Below are positions 46,607 through 57,745 of a stretch of DNA of 64,000 bases, one piece after another. Source of the DNA: CAWFPR01 sp963817635. Lineage in GTDB: Bacteria > Acidobacteriota > Vicinamibacteria > Vicinamibacterales > 2-12-FULL-66-21. A model generated the notes under the pieces. The model was given only the letters and a program-made list of their open reading frames with translations. It made no database searches and was not told the origin of the DNA. Each line of letters begins with the position of its first letter. Positions within the stretch are counted from its first letter, which is position 1. Both the position numbers and the translations under genes were made by a program. The DNA is taken from assembly GCA_963817635.1 (NCBI GenBank), contig CAWFPR010000024.1, positions 124,001-188,000 on the forward strand. The letters are read 5' to 3'.

Positions 46607-47554
46607 CTACCTCACAAAGAATGCGCCGGAGGGGTGATTCGAGCCGTGGAGCTTCACGTGGCACTGCCGGCAGGCCCGCTCGATGAAGCGTGAGTTCACG
46701 GTCGGGTAGCCGCTCGGGGATCCCGGCGGTGCGACCTGCACGCCCTTCTCGGTGGAGAGGTTGTCGCCCGACCCGAAGTGGCCCGAGCCCGAGAGGTGGC
46801 AGTTCCAGCACAGATTCGGCAGCTTCTCCTTCACCATCCGCGGGTGGTTGGTGCCGTGCGGCTCGTGGCACGAGATGCAGTCCTCGCGAACCGGCGCGTG
46901 CTCGAACAGGAACGGCCCGCGCTTCTCGGTGTGGCACGTGTAGCAGAGCTCGTTGACCGAGTCGGCCTTGATCATCTTGTTCGCGTTGCCGTCGTGCGGG
47001 TTGTGGCAGCTCGTGCAGCCCATCTTCCCTTCACGCACGGGGTGATGCGAGGTTCGCATCGACTTGGCGCGCTCGGACTTGTGACACGTGAAGCAGGTCT
47101 CCGTGTCGGTCTTGGTCTTCAGCTGCGCCTTGTCGGACTTGTAGCTGTGGACGCTGTGGCACGTCGTGCAGGCGACGTTGCGGCGCGCGTGCATGCTGCC
47201 GAGGTAGTTGGCCTGGTTGGCCTTCTCGTGGCAGGTCAGGCAGATCTCGTTGATCTCCTTCGGCGTCTTGTTCTTCAGCGTCGGGGTTGCCCCCGTCTCG
47301 CCCGCCATCTGGCTCTTCGCGTGCTCGGCCACGTTGGCGTGGCAGCTCGCGCAGCTCTGGTCGAGGCCAGCATGCTTGCTGTGCTCGAATGCGGGACCGG
47401 TGGCCTTGTCGTGGCACACCTGGCAATCGGCGGCGTTAAAGGCCGCCTGGGGCGCCGGTGGCGGCGCCTGGGCTGATGCGCGCAGGCCGGCGCTCAACGC
47501 GACGGCTCCACCGAGCACCAGGGCTACCCCGAGAATCGACAGACTTTGACGCAT
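46607..47554 (-). CDS. Decaheme c-type cytochrome, DmsE/MtrA family
   Basis: A 315-residue exported cytochrome. The signal peptide (LSILGVALVLGGAVALSAGL) is followed by exactly ten CxxCH motifs: CQVCH, CASCH, CLTCH, CTTCH, CFTCH, CTSCH, CYTCH, CISCH, CWNCH and CRQCH. Additional histidines such as MHARR, HSVHSY and SHHPVRE suit bis-His ligation. The family carries electrons through the MtrB-type barrel between periplasm and cell surface. It is immediately upstream of that barrel gene, and the pair is a standard porin-cytochrome module. The frame is intact. Confidence 0.93.
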   Translation of the reverse strand: MRQSLSILGVALVLGGAVALSAGLRASAQAPPPAPQAAFNAADCQVCHDKATGPAFEHSKHAGLDQSCASCHANVAEHAKSQMAGETGATPTLKNKTPKEINEICLTCHEKANQANYLGSMHARRNVACTTCHSVHSYKSDKAQLKTKTDTETCFTCHKSERAKSMRTSHHPVREGKMGCTSCHNPHDGNANKMIKADSVNELCYTCHTEKRGPFLFEHAPVREDCISCHEPHGTNHPRMVKEKLPNLCWNCHLSGSGHFGSGDNLSTEKGVQVAPPGSPSGYPTVNSRFIERACRQCHVKLHGSNHPSGAFFVR

Positions 47555-47634
47555 ATCTCCCCTTTCGAGGGCAAAGCGTGACTGCTGGAACGACGACTAT
47601 GAAAGAAAAAGACCCATGGACCGCCGCCCGGCAC

Positions 47635-47650
47635 TGCAAATCGGGCGCCC
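47635..47650 (-). promoter_or_regulatory. Possible sigma-54 promoter for decaheme/MtrB genes
   Basis: The minus strand reads GGGCGC, five bases, then TTTGCA, with GG and GC separated by ten bases as in -24/-12 promoters (consensus TGGCAC-N5-TTGCA). The -12 half is perfect and the -24 half is weak. It would start transcription roughly 70 bp before the decaheme start. Confidence 0.35.
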
Positions 47651-47702
47651 ACTAAGCTGGATGGGGGGTGTTGAATTTTGCGACGCGATTTTGGCCTGTT
47701 TT

Positions 47703-47734
47703 TCACCGGCAGATCCTGCAACCGGTGATTTTTT
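47703..47734 (+). terminator. Hairpin with T-run in plus orientation
   Basis: TCACCGG and CCGGTGA form a 7-bp stem around a 12-base loop, followed on the plus strand by TTTTTT. All neighbouring genes are on the minus strand, so it would block antisense transcription, or it may instead be a binding or processing site between the NrfD and decaheme genes. Confidence 0.4.
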
Positions 47735-47794
47735 CAACGCGATACGCCGGATTGTCGCCAAGCAGGCGGATTTCCGACGCTCTGGCCCTCTCCG

Positions 47795-49057
47795 TCAGCC
47801 GTGCGCGACGGCGGCACCGGTCGGCCCGGGCGCTTCGGTGGCCGTGAACTCGCCGAGCAGGATCGGAACCGCGACCTTCAGCATGAGCGTGAAGAGCAGG
47901 AAGCCGACGGCGAACACCCCGGCTGCGACCCGGACCTCGGTCAGGGTCGGGTAGTACTGGTAGATCTCGCCGAGCGTGTCGGGCGTGAACCCCGGAATGA
48001 TGAGGCCCATGCCCTTGTCGATGTAGCAGCCTGCGTAGGTCGCCAGGCAGCCCACGTTGAGCGCGATCCAGTTGCGGCGCATGGCGGGGGTGATGAACAG
48101 CGCGAATGCGAGCACGTTGAGGCCCACCGCCGTCCACGCGAACGGCACGAGCGTCCGGTGCCCGGCTCCGAGCCCCTGGAACCAGTAACGCGTGTAGAGC
48201 AGGTGCTCGGTGTCGGAGTAGTACTCCTTGAAGGCCTCCGCGCCGTGGAGGAACAGGTTCAGGAACATCGCGTACGCCATCAGCTCCGCGATCTTCTGCA
48301 GTGCCTCGTCCCTGATCTCGAACCGCGTGAACCGGCGCAGCAGTTGCAGCACGAAGAGCAGGATTGCCGGACCGGAACTGAACGCGGAGGCGAGGAACTG
48401 CGGCGCCAGGATCGACGAGTTCCAGTACGGCCGCGCCGCGAGCCCGTTGTAGAGAAAAGCGGTGACGGTGTGGATGCCCACCGCCATCGGGACCGACAGC
48501 AGCACCAGGGGCACCACCAGCCGCTTGTCGTACGGGCGTTTCCAGAACGCGCGGTAGAGGATGTGGGTGACGACGACGAGGTTCACCACGAAGTAGAGAT
48601 TCAGCACGCCCATGTCCCACGCCAGGATCGATCGCGGGAAGTTGAGCCGGCCGAACGGCGGAACGAGGTGCCAGAACCGGTCCGGACGCCCGATGTCCAC
48701 CGTCACGAACAGCAGGCACATCACGATCGCGCTGACCGCAAGCAGTTCTCCGAAGATGACGATCTCGCGGATCGGCTTCCAGTCGTAGATGTACGCCGGG
48801 ATGACCAGCACGACCGCGGCCGCGGCGACGCCGACGAGGAAGGTGAAGTTGCCGATGTAGAACCCCCAGCTCACCTGGTCGCGCATCGCGGTCACGACCA
48901 GCCCGCTCTGCACCTGACGAGCGTAGGCGTCGACGCCCGACACGATGAGGATCGCGAGCAGCGCCAGCCACCCCCAGTACACGGTGTCGCCACGGCGCAC
49001 GACCTGCGCGCTGCCTGACACGAATCGCGAGAAACGCCAGATCGTGCTCACGGACAC
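47795..49057 (-). CDS. NrfD/PsrC-family membrane quinol oxidoreductase subunit
   Basis: A 420-residue integral membrane protein with about ten TM helices. Family features include an early helix-loop DAYARQVQSGLVVTAMRDQV, WGFYIGNFTFLVGVAAAAVV, and the conserved GRPDRFWHLVPPFGRLNFPR stretch near the quinone site. It is of the longer HmeB/DsrP-like type found with HybA-like ferredoxins. It should oxidise menaquinol and pass electrons to the ferredoxin encoded just upstream (39 bp gap). The GTG at 49057 is given; the GTG at 49051 has better spacing from GAGGT. Confidence 0.92.
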   Translation of the reverse strand: MSVSTIWRFSRFVSGSAQVVRRGDTVYWGWLALLAILIVSGVDAYARQVQSGLVVTAMRDQVSWGFYIGNFTFLVGVAAAAVVLVIPAYIYDWKPIREIVIFGELLAVSAIVMCLLFVTVDIGRPDRFWHLVPPFGRLNFPRSILAWDMGVLNLYFVVNLVVVTHILYRAFWKRPYDKRLVVPLVLLSVPMAVGIHTVTAFLYNGLAARPYWNSSILAPQFLASAFSSGPAILLFVLQLLRRFTRFEIRDEALQKIAELMAYAMFLNLFLHGAEAFKEYYSDTEHLLYTRYWFQGLGAGHRTLVPFAWTAVGLNVLAFALFITPAMRRNWIALNVGCLATYAGCYIDKGMGLIIPGFTPDTLGEIYQYYPTLTEVRVAAGVFAVGFLLFTLMLKVAVPILLGEFTATEAPGPTGAAVAHG

Positions 49058-49096
49058 CTCACGAAAGACTCCCGGTTCCCGCCCTTTGGCGCCCTG

Positions 49097-49976
49097 CTAC
49101 GTCCCGTAGAAGTAGAAGAACTTCGGCATCGTGTTGAGGTCCTGCTTCAGCACGAGCACACGCTTGTTCTCGATGATGTAGCGGATCTCCCCGTCGGGAT
49201 CGAGCAGGTTGCCGAACTTGCGCGCGCCAACGGGACACACCTCGACGCACGCGGGATAGCGTCCGTTCCGGGTGCGCTGGATACAGAAGGTGCACTTCTC
49301 GACGACGCCCTTGGGCCGCGGCCTGTTTCCCAGCACGTGCGTGGCCGGGTTCATCTGCTCGCTCGGCAGCGACGGCTCGCCCCAGTTGAAGTGCCGCGCG
49401 CCGTACGGGCATGCCGCCATGCAGTACCGGCACCCGATGCACCAGTCATAGTCGATGACGACGATGCCGTCCTTCTCGGTCCAGGTGGCGCCGGTCGGGC
49501 AGACTTTCGTGCAGGGAGGATTACGGCACTGCTGGCACTGGACCGGCACGTAGAAATGACCCTCTTCGGGCACCGTCGGCGGGTTGTAGTACGGGTCGGC
49601 GTGCTCGAAGTCGATCCCCTGCTCCTTGTCCATCGAGAGGACCCGGATCCACTGCACCTCGGGGTCGCGCGACTGGTTGTTCTCCGCGACGCACGCGTGC
49701 ACGCAGCGGCGGCAGCCGACGCAGCGCGAGATATCGAGCGCGTAGGCGAACGTCACGCCGGGGATCGCGGCCGTGTCGGCGACCGTGACCGCCTTGCCGT
49801 ACTTCGCCGTGTACTCGCGCTCCATGTCGGCGAGCGCCTTCTGCATCCGCGCCTTGGGGAACTCGTGCAGGCGGCGCGGTCCGCACGCCGTCAGCACGAA
49901 GCCGGCGGCGGCCGCCGCCGCGCAGTTCGCGAACTCGCGGCGACTCGACCTTCCTGGGCTCGTTCGGGCTGCTCAT
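49097..49976 (-). CDS. Tat-exported four-cluster ferredoxin subunit, HybA/DsrO-like (one frameshift)
   Basis: An approximately 292-residue ferredoxin with four cysteine groups: CVGCRRCVHAC, CQQCRNPPCTKVCP, CIGCRYCMAACP, and CTFCIQRTRNGRYPACVEVC. The start at 49976 (MSSPNEPRKVES) runs, after a one-base correction near 49945, into a Tat-like signal reading RREFANCAAAAAAGFVLTAC. Export to the periplasm is therefore likely, consistent with NrfD on the membrane's outer face. It links the NrfD subunit to periplasmic cytochromes. Its start overlaps the tetraheme gene stop as ATGA. Confidence 0.87.
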
Positions 49977-50536
49977 TGTCGGCTCGGCCGTCTCGGTGCC
50001 GGCTTCGGCGCGATCGGCTGGAAATGCGGTTGATGCGGGTTGTGGCAGTACGCGCACAGCAGGTAGCTCTTGTGGCCGTTCCACTGCCCGCTCCGGCGTC
50101 CGTGAACTCCGGCCCGCCAGTCGCGGTACTTCTCCCCGTGGCACTGGCCGCACAGCCGGTACGACTCGTCGAACGGGACCAGCTCGCCGCTGGCCAGATG
50201 CAGATGGTCGCGGTCGGCGGCGTCGTGGCAGTCCAGGCACCAGCGATGCTGCTCGTCGTGTTTCAGCACGATGTCGGTGTGCATGTCCGTCAGCGTCCGG
50301 CGCGTCCGGTTGACCGGCAGGTCCGCGTGGCAGTTCGAGCACGGGAAGATGCCCTCGCTGAAGGGCGGCGGCGGCACCTCGATTCGCTGACCCGGCGCGT
50401 CGCTTTTTGGCGAAAACGCCGATTGAGGTGCCTGCTCCGGCTGAACCGTGGCCTCGACTGCGACGGCGCGGTTCGACGCCACATACCACGCGCCGAGCGC
50501 CGCCGAGATCACGACAACCGCAACGACGCTACGCAT
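49973..50536 (-). CDS. Membrane-anchored tetraheme c-type cytochrome
   Basis: A 187-residue cytochrome with an N-terminal uncleaved-looking helix (MRSVVAVVVISAALGAWYVA) and four CxxCH motifs: CSNCH, CLDCH, CGQCH and CAYCH. Interspersed histidines (DMHTDIVLKHDEQH, DHLHLASGE) can serve as distal ligands. The arrangement is like a NapB/cytochrome c3-type shuttle. It probably carries electrons from the NrfD/ferredoxin unit to the decaheme cytochrome. It overlaps the cNMP-binding gene end and the ferredoxin start by a few bases, so it is firmly in the operon. The Pro-rich C-terminus is low complexity. Confidence 0.88.
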   Translation of the reverse strand: MRSVVAVVVISAALGAWYVASNRAVAVEATVQPEQAPQSAFSPKSDAPGQRIEVPPPPFSEGIFPCSNCHADLPVNRTRRTLTDMHTDIVLKHDEQHRWCLDCHDAADRDHLHLASGELVPFDESYRLCGQCHGEKYRDWRAGVHGRRSGQWNGHKSYLLCAYCHNPHQPHFQPIAPKPAPRRPSRQ

Positions 50537-50999
50537 GACTGAGCTTGACGACGCGCTCCATCTCGCGCAGCCACATCGCCTGGAACACCTGGAGCCGCTG
50601 GCCGACGACCGACGCCACACTCCGCGTCACCGCATATCCGATGTCGGGATGCGCGGAAAAATATTCGAGCAGCGCGGCCCGCGGCAGCGCCAGAGCTTCG
50701 GTCTCGATGAGCGCGCTTGCGGTCAGCGTGAACCGATGCGGCGGGATGAGCGCGGACCAGCCAACCGTCTGGCCGGGTCCGCGTTCCTCAATCAGGATGG
50801 CCTCGTCCCGATCGCGGATATGCATGGGAAGGGTCAGCGCGACGCGGCCATGATCGATGACGAACAGGCTGTCGGCGGCGTCGCCCAGCCGGAACAGCGT
50901 GTCGCCGGTTCCGAGCAGCGACCGGTGGCCGAGCGCCACGATCGCCTCCACGTGGGCGGGCGCGACGCCGACCAGCAGTTCCAGGGCGTGAGTCGACAT
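50529..50999 (-). CDS. Stand-alone cyclic-nucleotide-binding-domain protein
   Basis: A 156-residue protein consisting of one cNMP-binding beta-roll (GDTLFRLGDAADSLFVIDHG, GPGQTVGWSALIPPHRFTLT) and a C-terminal helix (ASVVGQRLQVFQAMWLREME). There is no HTH, so it is not a Crp-type transcription factor. The Crp phosphate-binding Arg/Ser pair is not clearly present, so nucleotide binding is uncertain. It may sense a ligand or act as a protein-interaction module regulating the electron-transfer complex. It is the second gene of the operon and overlaps the tetraheme cytochrome start by 8 bp. Confidence 0.8.
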   Translation of the reverse strand: MSTHALELLVGVAPAHVEAIVALGHRSLLGTGDTLFRLGDAADSLFVIDHGRVALTLPMHIRDRDEAILIEERGPGQTVGWSALIPPHRFTLTASALIETEALALPRAALLEYFSAHPDIGYAVTRSVASVVGQRLQVFQAMWLREMERVVKLSHA

Positions 51000-51006
51000 G
51001 GCGCCC

Positions 51007-51312
51007 TCAATGAACCAGCGGCGACATCGTCCGGCTGTGGAGCGATTCCACCGTCGGGGAGAAATGGAACGATTCGGCGGCGGCCTGTTCGAGTTGCACG
51101 TGCCGCTCGATTTGCAGCAGCAGCGCCTCGATCGGGACGCGGCCCGGCTGCATGTGCGGCTCGCCCGCGAAGAAACGGGGCATCTCCCGGGCGGGTTGTT
51201 CGGCAGGCTGGACGGCCGGCGCCTGAACGCCGCGTGTCGCCGCCGCAAAGAGCAAAGCGCAGATACCGACCCCGATCAGACTCAGCGCGCTCACCATCAG
51301 GAACATTCCCAT
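51007..51312 (-). CDS. Small membrane-anchored protein, first gene of the multiheme operon
   Basis: A 101-residue protein with one N-terminal TM helix (MFLMVSALSLIGVGICALLF) and a soluble helical tail (RVPIEALLLQIERHVQLEQA, then AESFHFSPTVES). The ATG at 51312 follows GGAGGAG. It has no cysteines and no heme motif, and I do not recognise a family. Its place directly behind the predicted sigma-54 promoter makes it the leader gene of the cluster, perhaps an assembly or accessory subunit. Confidence 0.75.
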   Translation of the reverse strand: MGMFLMVSALSLIGVGICALLFAAATRGVQAPAVQPAEQPAREMPRFFAGEPHMQPGRVPIEALLLQIERHVQLEQAAAESFHFSPTVESLHSRTMSPLVH

Positions 51313-51354
51313 CGTTCGGCTCCTCCCGCCTGTCGGCTGTGTGCCGACGTGAAC

Positions 51355-51370
51355 AGCATGGCGGGTGCCA
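51355..51370 (-). promoter_or_regulatory. Sigma-54 (-24/-12) promoter of the multiheme operon
   Basis: The minus strand reads TGGCAC, CCGCC, ATGCT. This matches the consensus TGGCAC-N5-TTGCW at all but one base and has the obligatory GG and GC ten bases apart. A start site about 12 bp further on leaves roughly a 30-bp leader before the ATG at 51312. The divergent gene encodes a sigma-54 activator. Confidence 0.75.
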
Positions 51371-51430
51371 CTGCGGCAGTCGTTGAAACATTGAGGAAAG
51401 TCGACGTGAACTGCGGCGCTGAGCCGCGCG

Positions 51431-51467
51431 CCTGACAGGCTGTCAGGACACAACTGACATTCCGTCA
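51431..51467. promoter_or_regulatory. Pair of TGAC-N5-GTCA palindromes, probable activator sites
   Basis: Two sites share TGAC-N5-GTCA: 51433-51445, inside a perfect 17-bp palindrome CCTGACAG-G-CTGTCAGG at 51431-51447, and 51455-51467. Their centres are 22 bp apart, about two helical turns. They lie 60-110 bp upstream of the sigma-54 promoter, the usual place for enhancer sites of NtrC-type regulators. Confidence 0.7.
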
Positions 51468-51524
51468 CGTTGACGGCCGCGGCGTCGTCTGCCACTATGC
51501 AGGCGTTCCCGCGGGTCACATCCC

Positions 51525-54834
<3,310 letters not shown>

Positions 54835-54951
54835 GATGCGATAGCTGTAGGCGGCGAAGCTCGCGACGGCCTGAATGCCGGCAAATGAGCCGCCTGCAAT
54901 GGCGACATGATCGCACGGACCGTCGGGCGCGTCGGCTTTGTTGGCGAGCAG

Positions 54952-56655
54952 TCAGCTGCCGATGCGCGATTCCGTCAGCACGATGTCGGCGCCCTTCCAT
55001 GCCTTGTCGAACCGCGCCTTGACGGGCCCCGCTTCGTCGGACTTCCCCTGTGCCTCGAGCGCGCGGTACAGGCCGAAGAGCGACCAGCCGTTTTCGGGGT
55101 TCTTCTTCAGATCCTCCCAATAGACCGCTTCCGCTTCGTCCGCGCGTCCAGCCGCCAGCAGCACGGCGCCGAGGTTCTGTCGCACCGGCGCATGCCAGTC
55201 GGGCGGTTCCTGGTAGATGAGGCCGTCCTCGTAGCGGATGGCCCGATCCAGGTGCAGGATGGCGTTGTCCCAGTCCTGGCGCTTCGCGGCGATTTCCCCT
55301 TCGACCACCTCCGGCGCGATGCGCAGGATGGCGTAGCCGGTGTTGGTCGAGAACGTCACCTGCGCCTTGAGCGCCGGATCGGACACGATGACCTTCAGCT
55401 GGCCCAGCTCCATCTCCGCTTCGGCCAGGCGCCCGGTGGCCGTGAGCGCCATCGCGCGCGCGTACCGCCACGCGCCTCTCGTGAACGGCGTGTCGAACTT
55501 CGGTCCCTTGTCGGCAAGGATTTCGGACCACTCGCCGAACCGCACCATCGCCCAGTACGGGACGACCACGAATCCCTGCAGGATCGGGATGCTGCCGAGC
55601 GCCTCGTCGGGGATCGAGGCGGCCGTCTTGCGCGCCGCCTCGAGCGCGAGCTGCTTCCGTCCGATGGCGCTCGCGCCCATCCAGATGAAGTGGATGTTGT
55701 GCGGATAGTAGCCGAGCGGGTAGAGTCCCTGGGCGCGGCATTGCGCGATGTAGTCCTCGTCGGCCTTCACCGCCTCCTCGTTCGACGAGATCACCTCCGC
55801 GTGCCGGCCGACCCGCATGTAGATGTGCGCCGGCATGTGCACGATGTGGCCCGCCCCCGGCATGGCGGTCCGCAGCCGATCGGCCTCCGCCTCGGCACGC
55901 TCGGGGGTGTCGGTCGGCTCCCAGAGGTGCACCCAGTAGTGCAGCGCGCCGGGATGATTCGGGTTCTTCGCGAGGACCTGCTCGAGCGCCGAGCGAATCT
56001 GGATGGTTTCGGCGTAGGGCTGTCCATCGCGCGTCCAGTAGTTCCACGGGCGCAGGTCCATCAGCGATTCCGCGTACATCGTCTTTGCGTCGAGGTCCGA
56101 GGTGAACTTCGCGGCCACTTCACCCATGGCCCTCGAGAACGCGAGGTCGTTCGCCTTCCGATCGTCGGGCTTGCCGGTGTAGCGCAGTGCCAGCGCATCG
56201 ATGTACGCGCGCTCCCGGGGCGCGACGTTCGCCTCCAGGGCGACCGCCTTCTGCGACAGCTCGTGCGCCCGCGCTTCGTCCTCCGGGTTCATCAGCGCGT
56301 TGATGTTCGGGCCGAGGACGAGCGCCTGTCCCCAGTACGCCATCGCGCAGGAGGGATCCAGCCGCGCCGCTTCGGCAAAGGCGCGCCCCGCTTCCGCGTG
56401 GTTGAAGCCATACGCGAGGTTCATCCCCTGGTTGACGAAGAGCTGCGCGCGCGTCGATCGCGTCGTGACCGGGAACGTGTGCACACCGAGGTTCTGGAGG
56501 CGCGGCGCGAGCGGCATGCCGGGCGCCGGCGCCTGATCGTAGCCAGTCGGCTTTTCGTAGTGCTTGTGCGCTGGCGCCGGCGCCTGCGCCGCGGAGGCCT
56601 CCGCGAGGCCAAGACAGAAGGTGACGGCGAGAACCCGGGTGATCACTGGTGACAT
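54952..56655 (-). CDS. Exported TPR-repeat protein
   Basis: A 567-residue secreted helical-repeat protein. The signal peptide (MSPVITRVLAVTFCLGLAEA) is followed by a His/Pro-rich segment and many TPR-like helices (NHAEAGRAFAEAARLDPSCA, GHIVHMPAHIYMRVGRHAEV, NAILHLDRAIRYEDGL, LLAAGRADEAEAVYWEDLKK). The HMPAHIYMRVG element is typical of a conserved acidobacterial/planctomycete TPR family of unknown function. The start follows GAGGAGGTG with good spacing. It is convergent with the sigma-54 regulator; the 117-bp gap before it holds no clear terminator. Confidence 0.87.
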   Translation of the reverse strand: MSPVITRVLAVTFCLGLAEASAAQAPAPAHKHYEKPTGYDQAPAPGMPLAPRLQNLGVHTFPVTTRSTRAQLFVNQGMNLAYGFNHAEAGRAFAEAARLDPSCAMAYWGQALVLGPNINALMNPEDEARAHELSQKAVALEANVAPRERAYIDALALRYTGKPDDRKANDLAFSRAMGEVAAKFTSDLDAKTMYAESLMDLRPWNYWTRDGQPYAETIQIRSALEQVLAKNPNHPGALHYWVHLWEPTDTPERAEAEADRLRTAMPGAGHIVHMPAHIYMRVGRHAEVISSNEEAVKADEDYIAQCRAQGLYPLGYYPHNIHFIWMGASAIGRKQLALEAARKTAASIPDEALGSIPILQGFVVVPYWAMVRFGEWSEILADKGPKFDTPFTRGAWRYARAMALTATGRLAEAEMELGQLKVIVSDPALKAQVTFSTNTGYAILRIAPEVVEGEIAAKRQDWDNAILHLDRAIRYEDGLIYQEPPDWHAPVRQNLGAVLLAAGRADEAEAVYWEDLKKNPENGWSLFGLYRALEAQGKSDEAGPVKARFDKAWKGADIVLTESRIGS

Positions 56656-56669
56656 GTCAACACCTCCTC

Positions 56670-56715
56670 GGGGCTCAGGGCTCAGGGTTCAGGGCTTAGG
56701 GCTCCGGGCTCCGGA
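56670..56715. repeat. GGGCTCA-type heptamer array at a gene junction
   Basis: Six or so units of GGGCTCA/GGGTTCA/GGGCTTA/GGGCTCC lie upstream of the TPR gene and run into the 3' end of the AraC gene. They encode that protein's last residues (PEPGALSPEP) and its stop. Confidence 0.85.
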
Positions 56716-57674
56716 TACGGAGAGCCGCCGACGCTCGCGGCGTACGCGGACGGCGTCACGCCGAATCGACGGCGGAAGGCGGCGGTGAAATGACTGTGAC
56801 TGCAGAAGCCGAGGTCGAGCGCGATGGCCGTCAGGCTGTCCGCCTCCGGCAGTTCCTCGAGCGCCATCCGCAGGCGCACGTCCTGCTGGTAGGCGTGAAT
56901 CGTCGTGCCCTCAATCTGGCGGAAGGCGCGGCACAGGTGAAACATCGAGCAGGACAGGCACGCCGCGAGATCCGAGAGCCGCAGCGGCTGTCGGGCGCGG
57001 AGTGCGACGAGCGCACGGGTATCGTCCACGAGGCGGCGCTGGCGCGCCGTGACGCGCTGGGCCCGCACGCTCCGTCCTGCCGCCATGTGCACCAGCCGGG
57101 CCAGGAGGAAAATGCTCGTTTCCTCGACCCACAACGCGTCCGGCTCCGCGTGGGCGCGCAGGTGTTCGGTGACCCGGCGCTGCAGCAGATACGTAGCGTT
57201 GTCGCACGGTCCGTGGGAATACCGGAACACGCGATCGCCCGGACCCATCGCCCCGGGATCCGAGTCCGCTACGATCTCGGCGGCGACCTGGGGATCGACC
57301 GCGAACCATTCGCCGCGATCGCCGTCCGGGCTCAGCTTCCGCCGCGAGTACACCTGTCCGGCGTTGTAGTAGGTCACGGTGCGAGGGTCGGCCACGAACG
57401 GACGGTCGTTCGCGTGGCGAATCCAGACGGGCGTGCGAGGGAACACGAAACACCAGGTGCTGGAGGGGCCGCTGTCCTCGAAGAGTGGATCCTCGGGCCG
57501 GCAGCGAAACGTGCCCACGCCGATCGCGTCGCTCGCGAACAGGAGCGATTCGAGCGGAATCTTCGGCGCGAATCGCTCCGCGCCAGCCTGGCGCGCGTCA
57601 CCGTCGCGGTGACCCGCCGCGGATTCAGGGCGACGTGCAGACGGTTGCGGGCGAGGCATGGTCCGGGCGGGCAT
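56682..57674 (-). CDS. AraC-family transcriptional regulator
   Basis: A regulator of about 330 residues. The N-terminal ligand domain (WCFVFPRTPVWIRHANDRPF, RTVTYYNAGQVYSRR) is followed by a C-terminal double HTH (LRLSDLAACLSCSMFHLCRA and SLTAIALDLGFCSHSHFTAA). The last dozen residues come from a heptamer array. The start is uncertain: the ATG at 57674 is given, the one at 57659 is possible, and the frame is open to 57761. It is divergent from the LytTR gene and 27 bp downstream of the TPR gene on the same strand. Confidence 0.82.
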   Translation of the reverse strand: MPARTMPRPQPSARRPESAAGHRDGDARQAGAERFAPKIPLESLLFASDAIGVGTFRCRPEDPLFEDSGPSSTWCFVFPRTPVWIRHANDRPFVADPRTVTYYNAGQVYSRRKLSPDGDRGEWFAVDPQVAAEIVADSDPGAMGPGDRVFRYSHGPCDNATYLLQRRVTEHLRAHAEPDALWVEETSIFLLARLVHMAAGRSVRAQRVTARQRRLVDDTRALVALRARQPLRLSDLAACLSCSMFHLCRAFRQIEGTTIHAYQQDVRLRMALEELPEADSLTAIALDLGFCSHSHFTAAFRRRFGVTPSAYAASVGGSPYPEPGALSPEP

Positions 57675-57745
57675 GATACCGCAGGCGCGCAAGATCGTGA
57701 CAGCGCGGTCGCCTGTCACCGCGCTACGCTCCTCACGACTGAACC

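Noticed and set aside
47795..50536. A complete DMSO or polysulfide reductase operon
   Set aside because: NrfD and ferredoxin subunits are present, but no molybdopterin catalytic subunit lies in or next to this cluster.
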